Assembly: GCF_022568815.1 (NCBI RefSeq)
Contig: NZ_JAKZHX010000009.1
Span: forward strand, 186,001 to 250,000
Origin: Undibacterium paludis
GTDB lineage: Bacteria > Pseudomonadota > Gammaproteobacteria > Burkholderiales > Burkholderiaceae_D
DNA: 64,000 nt
Direction: 5' to 3'
Each line of letters opens with the position of its first letter. Position 1 is the stretch's first letter. A model generated the notes under the pieces. The model saw nothing but the letters and a program-made list of their open reading frames with translations, was not told where the DNA came from and did no database searches. Made by a program: the position numbers and the translations under genes. Of this stretch, positions 58,273-64,000 are shown in pieces.

Positions 58273-59733
58273 TCACCTTGTCGACGCTTGTGCCGGCAGC
58301 GGATTGTCTTCAGTTTCATCTCCGGGTAACTCTGCCCGCCTTGCACCTGTCATGGCATAGTAAACATAAGCAATTGTCAAAAACAGGCAAAAAATCCCGA
58401 ATATCAGCAGATTGTAATACACCATAGTCAGCAAACAGATACCGGCACTGAGCAAGGCAAAGGCAGGAGAATAAGGATAAAAAGGCGCACGAAACGGTCT
58501 GTTTGTTTGTGGCTCACTCCGTCGCAATTTAAATAGACTCAACATGCTCAGTATGTACATCAGCAAGGCGCCAAATACACTCATGGTGAGTATATTCGCA
58601 GTCAAGCTCTGACCGCCAATCTTGATCAGTTCATCACTATAAATCGCAGCAATACCGATGGCGCCACCCGCGAGAATAGCACGATACGGCGTATTGAAAC
58701 GCGGATGTATCCTGGCAAAATAATGTGGCAGATAATTTTCACGCGCCAGTGCAAATATTTGCCGTGAGTAGCCAAGAATGATGCCGTGAAATGAAGCAAT
58801 CAAACCGAATAACCCCAACCACACCAGCATATGCAGCCAATTGCTGTTATTGCCCACGACCAGTTTCATCGCTTGCGGCAATGGATCATTGATATTTGCC
58901 AGCCTGGTCCAGTCCCCGACTCCACCGGCAAACACCATCACGCCGATTGCAAGCAATACCAGGGTAACGATGCCGCCTATGTAGGCCATGGGAATGGAGC
59001 GTTGCGGATTTTTTGCCTCTTCAGCCGCCATCGCCACCCCCTCTATCGCTAGAAAGAACCAGATCGCAAAAGGGATAGCAGCAAACATGCCCGGCAAGGA
59101 AGCTGTGCTGAAATGATCCTGACCCGACCAGCCACCTTTTGTAAAATTCGATAAGCTAAAGCCTGGCGACACCACACCCATGAACACCAGCAATTCAAAA
59201 ATCGCCAACAGCGTGACCATGAGTTCGAAGTTGGCCGCAATTTGTATACCGACAATATTGAGCGCCATGAATACCAGATAGGCAGCAACAGCCGCAAGCT
59301 TGGGGTCAATGGCAGGAAACTGCACATTCAGGTAAGCGCCGATCGCCAGGGCGATAGCAGGCGGCGCAAAGACAAATTCCACCAAAGTCGCAGCACCAGC
59401 AAAAAAACCACCCAGCGGACCGAATGCTCTTTTACTGTAAGCAAATGGACCACCAGCATGAGGAATAGCGGTGGTCAGTTCCGTAAAACTGAAAATAAAA
59501 CTGGTGTACATCGCTGCAATAAAGAGTGCCGTCACCGTAAAACCCAGCGTACCTGCAGATGCCCAGCCATAACTCCAGCCAAAATACTCACCCGAGATAA
59601 CCAGACCTACCGCAATCCCCCATAACTGCAAGCTGCCCAGTGTGGATTTCAAGCCAACTGACGTTGTTGAACTAAGCCGGTTTGCTGTCATGGATGACCC
59701 CTGTGGGATAGCAATCAGTGCAGTATCTACCAT
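58273..59733 (-). CDS. Ethanolamine permease-like APC-family transporter
   Basis: The 486-residue protein has about 12 hydrophobic helices and the APC-family signatures (GLVISGEYFGWSYGWASAGTLGF, HAGGPFAYSKRAFGPLGGFFAG, IEGVAMAAEEAKNPQRSIPMAYIGG). The GEYFGW start and overall sequence style resemble ethanolamine permeases (Eat), though an amino-acid substrate is possible. No ethanolamine ammonia-lyase gene is nearby. A palindrome lies 51 bases upstream of the ATG. Confidence 0.8.
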   Translation of the reverse strand: MVDTALIAIPQGSSMTANRLSSTTSVGLKSTLGSLQLWGIAVGLVISGEYFGWSYGWASAGTLGFTVTALFIAAMYTSFIFSFTELTTAIPHAGGPFAYSKRAFGPLGGFFAGAATLVEFVFAPPAIALAIGAYLNVQFPAIDPKLAAVAAYLVFMALNIVGIQIAANFELMVTLLAIFELLVFMGVVSPGFSLSNFTKGGWSGQDHFSTASLPGMFAAIPFAIWFFLAIEGVAMAAEEAKNPQRSIPMAYIGGIVTLVLLAIGVMVFAGGVGDWTRLANINDPLPQAMKLVVGNNSNWLHMLVWLGLFGLIASFHGIILGYSRQIFALARENYLPHYFARIHPRFNTPYRAILAGGAIGIAAIYSDELIKIGGQSLTANILTMSVFGALLMYILSMLSLFKLRRSEPQTNRPFRAPFYPYSPAFALLSAGICLLTMVYYNLLIFGIFCLFLTIAYVYYAMTGARRAELPGDETEDNPLPAQASTR

Positions 59734-60246
59734 TCAAACCATTATCACAAGTGTAATTTCTCTTTAAAAAAACCAACATGCGGATATGCACAACACAAGT
59801 GCATATGCGAGAAATAAGTGCAATCGCTTGGGCGATTTAAGGCTATTTAGGCCACCTGTGAGCATTATTTACCGGGCAAATTCATATTATTTATCGCAAA
59901 GAAATATCAAGATTGCCGCCAAAGCAATTAATAACTAAGCACTACCGGAATATCCAAGATGACTGGTAACGTTACGTTCATCCGGCCATATCCATGAAAG
60001 GACTTATTTCCCTCTGGCGATTTAGCAGAACACGGAGCCACTCATGTTCCACCAACAAATTGGTGCCGATCCTTGAGGCGACCGGCTCACCTGCTGAGGC
60101 CAAGCGATTCATAGGATAATTCGCAAATCACTCACGCAGGCAAAGTATAAACTTGCAAGTTAGGCATGTATGTGTGCTAGCGAACAAACCTGATGTCGAT
60201 TTTTTTCTGTGAATTCATTCAACCAGAAATTTGTAAATGACTTGAC
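59734..60246. promoter_or_regulatory. Long intergenic region upstream of the permease
   Basis: These 513 bases contain a palindrome near the permease start (59784-59806) and, at 59979-60117, short overlapping open frames of about 40 residues on both strands with no ribosome-binding site or recognisable motif. They may be a gene relic, but I cannot name one. The remainder holds nothing I could identify. Confidence 0.4.
59784..59806 (-). promoter_or_regulatory. Palindromic operator-like site upstream of the permease
   Basis: ATATGCAC, 7 bases AACACAA, then GTGCATAT is a perfect 8-base-arm palindrome, with partial extension of the arms. It is centred 62 bases before the permease ATG (minus strand), suitable for a dimeric regulator. 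Confidence 0.45.
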
Positions 60247-60816
60247 TTATACATGAATGGACTCGCCAATAGCGTAAAACTGTCCGCCGGCTATGTAATG
60301 CAAACTCCGCCAGCAGGGATCGGCATTGTCAAAATCCCAGTGACCATTTTTATATACACGTGTGTCTGCCCAGGCGGCTGTCACCTCACCGATGAACAAA
60401 TCGTATGTTGCCTGGTTATGGGGTTCTGGTATCAGTTTACATGCCAGCCAGGCAGAACAACCGGCGACCAGTGGCAAGTCAGAGTTCTCCATCGTAAATA
60501 GCTGCACGCCACTTTTTTCCAGTTTGTCCGGTTCTTCAGAAAGGCTGTGCGTGCCAACGGTATGCGTCAACAGTGCCTGGGCTACAGTGGGTATCTGGAT
60601 AACAAAGCTGCCGCTCTTCTCAACCAGTGCACGTGTCCTGGTATTCTTGTCGATGACGACGGTCAGTTTGGGTGGTGAAAAATCCAGTGCACATGCCCAG
60701 GCTGCTGCCATGACATTGACGACGCCCTCATGTCGCGCAGACACGAGTACAGTGGGGCCATGATTGATGAGCCGATAAGCTTTTTTCAGGTCAACCGGGG
60801 CAATATGGATATCCAT
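60247..60816 (-). CDS. Flavin reductase-family protein
   Basis: This 189-residue FMN-binding split-barrel protein has GPTVLVSARHEGVVNVMAAAWACALDFSPPKLTVVIDKNTRT (residues about 20-60) and SGSFVIQIPTVAQALL, typical of the flavin reductase-like/flavoredoxin family. It may reduce flavin for a monooxygenase, but no such partner is adjacent. It stands alone on the minus strand. Confidence 0.88.
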   Translation of the reverse strand: MDIHIAPVDLKKAYRLINHGPTVLVSARHEGVVNVMAAAWACALDFSPPKLTVVIDKNTRTRALVEKSGSFVIQIPTVAQALLTHTVGTHSLSEEPDKLEKSGVQLFTMENSDLPLVAGCSAWLACKLIPEPHNQATYDLFIGEVTAAWADTRVYKNGHWDFDNADPCWRSLHYIAGGQFYAIGESIHV

Positions 60817-60932
60817 GTCAATTCCTTGAAAAGCACGACAAGCGTGTTAATAATCTGTCCTGGCAAAACAACTCTGACATTCTAACAAGATCAACTCTGT
60901 TCTGTTACATGGCTGAGTCAATGACCTGCAAA

Positions 60933-60968
60933 CAAAAAAACGCCCTCCGAAGAGCAGCGCTTTTTTTG
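60933..60968 (-). terminator. Terminator after metQ
   Basis: An imperfect hairpin (stem of about nine pairs with one bulged G, loop TTCG) is followed on the minus strand by seven T residues. It lies about 40 bases beyond the metQ stop. Confidence 0.7.
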
Positions 60969-61010
60969 CGATATGGATAACACGTCACTTAAAGACGCGC
61001 CGCAATGGAC

Positions 61011-61817
61011 TCAGAATGCCGGCACAACAGCGCCCTTGTATTTTTCTTCAATGAATTTCTTGACTTCAGGTGAATTCAAGGCAGCCACCAGTTTCTTGAA
61101 TGCCGGATTGTTCTTGTTGTCTTCACGGGCAACCAGCAGATTTGCATAGGGTGAATTGGCATCTTCTATGAATAGAGAATCCTTCACCGGATTGAGTTTT
61201 GCTTCAATCGCATAATTGGTATTGATCAGGGCCAGGTCAACCTGATTCAGGACACGCGGCAAGGTAGCAGCTTCAAGTTCCTTGAATTTCAATTTTTTAG
61301 GATTTTCAACAATATCTTTTTGGGTAGCAGAAATATTTTTCGGATCTTTCAATTTCAGCAGACCCTGCTTCGACAGCAACAGCAAGGCACGGCCGGAATT
61401 GGAAGGGTCGTTAGGGATGGCGACAGTTGCGCCTTCGGGCAAGTCAGCAAGTTTTTTATACTTGGAGGAGTAGGCTGCAAATGGTTCTACATGCACTTTG
61501 GCAATCGGCACTTCGATATCATTCTTGTGGTTTTTCTTGAATTCGTTCAGGTAAGGCTGATGCAAAAAGAAATTGCCATCAAGGTGTTTTTCATTGACCT
61601 GTACCGCTGGTTGTATATAGTCAGTAAAGACTTTCACTTTCAGGTCTACACCTTCTTTTGCCAGTTGTGGCTTGATGAATTCCAGTATCTCCGCATGCGG
61701 TACCGGACTGGCGGCGATATTCAGTGTTTCTACCGCCGATGCTGAAGCCGCAAACGCCAATGCGCCCACTGTGCTGGCAAGGAAGAAATGGAATCGATGT
61801 TTGAAATTAAAAGTCAT
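61011..61817 (-). CDS. metQ: Methionine ABC transporter substrate-binding protein MetQ
   Basis: MetQ/NlpA-type binding protein, 268 residues. The signal peptide ends in FAASASAVE near residue 28 without the lipobox cysteine that many MetQ proteins have, so it is probably a soluble periplasmic protein. LNIAASPVPHAEILEFIKPQL and PNDPSNSGRALLLL are family signatures. It is the third gene of the metN-metI-metQ operon. Confidence 0.93.
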   Translation of the reverse strand: MTFNFKHRFHFFLASTVGALAFAASASAVETLNIAASPVPHAEILEFIKPQLAKEGVDLKVKVFTDYIQPAVQVNEKHLDGNFFLHQPYLNEFKKNHKNDIEVPIAKVHVEPFAAYSSKYKKLADLPEGATVAIPNDPSNSGRALLLLSKQGLLKLKDPKNISATQKDIVENPKKLKFKELEAATLPRVLNQVDLALINTNYAIEAKLNPVKDSLFIEDANSPYANLLVAREDNKNNPAFKKLVAALNSPEVKKFIEEKYKGAVVPAF

Positions 61818-61856
61818 ATGAATTACTCCTGAAAAATAAATAAACTTATTTGTGCT

Positions 61857-62519
61857 TTACTTGCGTGTGAACTTCAGAACCAGTTTGTCCCCTGTGTATT
61901 GCAGTACCTGTACCAGTACTATCAGAATGAATACGGTCACTACCATCACATCCGTCTGAAAGCGTTGATAGCCATAACGCAAAGCCAGGTCGCCAAGGCC
62001 ACCACCGCCAATCACGCCAGACATGGCTGCATAGGACACCAGGGCGATGGTCGTTACCGTCACGGCTGCCAGCAGACCTGGCAAGGCTTCCGGCAACAAG
62101 GCATGGACGATAATTTGCCAGGTCCTTGCGCCCATGGCCTGGCAGGCTTCGATAATGCCTTTATCCACTTCGCGCAAGACGTTCTCAACCAGACGTGCAA
62201 AGAATGGGGTGGTCCCTATCACCAGCGGTGGTATGGTGCCAGGCACCCCCAGCGATGTACCGACCAGGAACAGCGTGAAAGGTATCAGCACGATCAGCAA
62301 AATGATGAAAGGCACAGACCGTAAAATATTCACGACAACTGACAGCGTTGCATACACAAAACCCTGTTCCAGCAATTGCTTGCGTCCGGTCAGAAACAGC
62401 AGCACACCCAGGGGCAAACCCAGAACCACCGTAAACAGCAAGGAAAAACCCGTCATGGTCAGGGTATCGAGCGTAGCCTGGGCGATATCGGCCCAGTCTA
62501 TGTTTGAAAAATCCATCAC
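61857..62519 (-). CDS. metI: Methionine ABC transporter permease MetI
   Basis: This 220-residue inner-membrane permease has five hydrophobic helices and the coupling motif EVDKGIIEACQAMGARTWQII (EAA-loop, residues about 125-146). It overlaps the metN stop by four bases (ATGA), so the permease and ATPase are co-translated. Confidence 0.95.
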   Translation of the reverse strand: MMDFSNIDWADIAQATLDTLTMTGFSLLFTVVLGLPLGVLLFLTGRKQLLEQGFVYATLSVVVNILRSVPFIILLIVLIPFTLFLVGTSLGVPGTIPPLVIGTTPFFARLVENVLREVDKGIIEACQAMGARTWQIIVHALLPEALPGLLAAVTVTTIALVSYAAMSGVIGGGGLGDLALRYGYQRFQTDVMVVTVFILIVLVQVLQYTGDKLVLKFTRK

Positions 62520-63538
62520 GCCACTCCTTCCACAGCATCCACCCTGACTTCTGCACTACGCAATAAATTGATGACAGTTTCCCTATCTGTGACAGTGCCA
62601 CGCACGCCAACCAGCAGTTGCCCATAAGGCGTATCCTTGATGCTTGCTATCACCCCTTGCAGAATGCTGATGTCTGCTCTGGTCTGCATGGCGATGCGGC
62701 TCAGTATCGGTTCATGGGTAGCCCTGCCTATGTAGGTAATGCGCAGCAGTTGCTGGTTGTCATCACGGCAGACCTGTCTCAGCAAATCCACATCAAGTGC
62801 CTGGTTTTCTGCCACCAGACTTTTTGTCACCGCATGCTGAGGATGCAGGAAGACATCAACAACATCACCCGTTTCCACAATCTCACCTGCCTCGATGACT
62901 GCAACACGATCGCAGATCATGCGTATTACTTGCATCTCATGCGTGATCAGGACGATGGTCAGGCCCAGTTTGCGATTAATATCAAGCAACAGGCGCAAAA
63001 TGGCCTGAGTGGTTTCCGGGTCCAGCGCCGAGGTCGCTTCATCACAAAGCAAGAGCTGAGGATAGTTGGCGAGTGCCCGCGCTATTCCCACTCTCTGTTT
63101 TTGCCCACCTGATAATTGCGCGGGATATTTGCTGCCATGTTCATGCAGGCCGACCAGTTCCAGCAGCTCTGCTACTCTTGCACTGATTTGCTGCCGGGAA
63201 TATTTACCCGTCAATTTAAGAGGGAATGAAATATTTTCCGCGACTGTCTTTGCCTGCAACAAATTGAAGTGCTGGAACACCATTCCCACACGTTGACGCA
63301 AGGTATGCAACTGCTGTGTATCAAAACTGGTGATGTCTTCATCATCAATCAACACCCTGCCCGAACTGGGCCGCTCCAGTAAATTGAGGGCGCGCAGCAA
63401 AGTGCTTTTACCCGCCCCAGAACGACCTATGATGCCAAAAACCTGACCTGTTTCTATGTTGAGATTGATATTGTGCAAAGCCCTTATATCGCGGCCCTGG
63501 TGGCTATAATTTTTTGCTAACTGCTCTATACGTATCAC
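62516..63538 (-). CDS. metN: Methionine ABC transporter ATP-binding protein MetN
   Basis: This ATPase drives import of methionine. Walker A GRSGAGKSTLLR (residues about 37-48), the signature LSGGQKQRVGIARAL and Walker B LLLCDEATSALD are all intact. A C-terminal NIL domain (residues about 265-340), typical of MetN, binds methionine for feedback regulation. Length is 340 residues. I see no SAM riboswitch in the 262 bases upstream. Confidence 0.96.
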   Translation of the reverse strand: MIRIEQLAKNYSHQGRDIRALHNINLNIETGQVFGIIGRSGAGKSTLLRALNLLERPSSGRVLIDDEDITSFDTQQLHTLRQRVGMVFQHFNLLQAKTVAENISFPLKLTGKYSRQQISARVAELLELVGLHEHGSKYPAQLSGGQKQRVGIARALANYPQLLLCDEATSALDPETTQAILRLLLDINRKLGLTIVLITHEMQVIRMICDRVAVIEAGEIVETGDVVDVFLHPQHAVTKSLVAENQALDVDLLRQVCRDDNQQLLRITYIGRATHEPILSRIAMQTRADISILQGVIASIKDTPYGQLLVGVRGTVTDRETVINLLRSAEVRVDAVEGVA

Positions 63539-63800
63539 TGACTGTCTGACCTGCTGTTGTTGCTGTTGAACAGAACTTTATCGAAGGCAACAAGTTTTTT
63601 CCAATCATATATATGCATTTGTATATACAACTATTCGTATAAGTAAAGTTGAAAAATGAATACGCACCCTATTAATTGGTTGATGTTGATTGAAGTTGAT
63701 ACATGGCAACAAACCCTGATTTGTGTTTAAATCGCTTGTAATTTGCGTCCGGGCTCACTATGTTGAAATGATCCTGGTTCCGGTTTTAGGAGTTAATATT

Positions 63801-64000
63801 ATGGTCACTTCCGTTACATCTTCGAGCGCAGCACAAGTTGCACAACAACAGCAACTCATACAGCAGGCAGCAGCCGAGCGCCAGAAACAAAGTACAGAAG
63901 CGATAGGTGCAGCAGCAGATCGCGATTCCAGCGCAGCAGACACCATCGCTGAAGCAAGAAAAATCACGGCCAATCCACCAGTTCAGGCGACTCAAGCCAA
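63801..64000 (+). CDS. Gln/Ala-rich hypothetical protein, C-terminus cut by window end
   Basis: An ATG with AGGAG ten bases upstream opens a frame that runs 66 codons to the window edge. The visible part is rich in Ala, Gln and Ser (AQVAQQQQLIQQAAAERQKQS) and lacks a hydrophobic signal segment. It is divergent from metN, with a 262-base space that includes an AT-rich palindrome near 63607-63627. Nothing in it allows a functional call. Confidence 0.65.
   Translation, partial: MVTSVTSSSAAQVAQQQQLIQQAAAERQKQSTEAIGAAADRDSSAADTIAEARKITANPPVQATQA

Noticed and set aside
59979-60117. Short frames of about 40 residues on both strands
   Set aside because: Neither has a ribosome-binding site, family resemblance or neighbour logic. 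They are left as a possible relic only.
63539-63800. Possible SAM riboswitch before metN
   Set aside because: None of the conserved SAM-I, SAM-II or related elements was recognisable. Only an AT-rich palindrome is seen.

Overview
The window is 64 kb of chromosome from a betaproteobacterium of the order Burkholderiales. The gene orders tpiA-secG-tRNA-Leu-nuo, rpsO-pnp, ilvI-ilvH-ilvC...pssA-leuA and earP-efp, together with the DUF3460, DUF3619 and DUF3106 families, point to the Oxalobacteraceae. An Undibacterium- or Herbaspirillum-like genus is my best guess from gene content alone. Most of the window is dense, intact housekeeping sequence of moderate GC content.

Layout. 1-11.4 kb (minus strand): the front of the complex I operon (nuoA to a truncated nuoG), tRNA-Leu(GAG), secG, tpiA, a quinone oxidoreductase, and pnp with rpsO. 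11.4-18.4 kb (minus): branched-chain amino acid and phospholipid synthesis (leuA, pssA, ilvC, ilvH, ilvI). A leucine-rich leader peptide lies in front of leuA, with a promoter placed so that its mRNA would be leaderless. 18.9-26.6 kb (plus): an ECF sigma factor with DUF3619, DUF3106 and RDD partners, a TetR regulator with a LOG protein, scpA, panC, a BtuF-like binding protein and RarD. 26.6-28.9 kb: a TPP riboswitch in front of a TonB-dependent receptor, so the receptor is probably a thiamine-related importer. 29-34.9 kb: a CPBP protease, a TetR regulator, exopolyphosphatase, a methyltransferase and small exported proteins.

35.0-37.7 kb is a visibly AT-rich island. It holds two coupled genes: a DGQHR/ParB-like protein and a protein ending in a HEPN-type R-x4-H motif. 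They lie beside the 3' end of a tandem tRNA-Lys pair and are the best candidate here for an undescribed, possibly defensive, system. 38-41.7 kb (minus): tolA-tolB-pal-cpoB, without tolQ and tolR next to them.

42-45.5 kb: cytochrome b561, a GNAT acetyltransferase, a LysR/NAD(P)-binding protein pair and a membrane protein. 45.6-51 kb (minus): an unusual five-gene operon (VioB-type ferritin-like protein, PQQ-type propeller, MntP-like transporter, second propeller with a heme-less tail, lipocalin-like protein). It looks like an uncharacterised oxidative pathway. 51.4-64 kb: an outer-membrane MipA protein, a DMT transporter, an AraC regulator, rnhA, gloB, the EarP/EF-P arginine-rhamnosylation pair, an ethanolamine-type permease, a flavin reductase, the metNIQ importer and the start of a Gln/Ala-rich protein cut by the window end.
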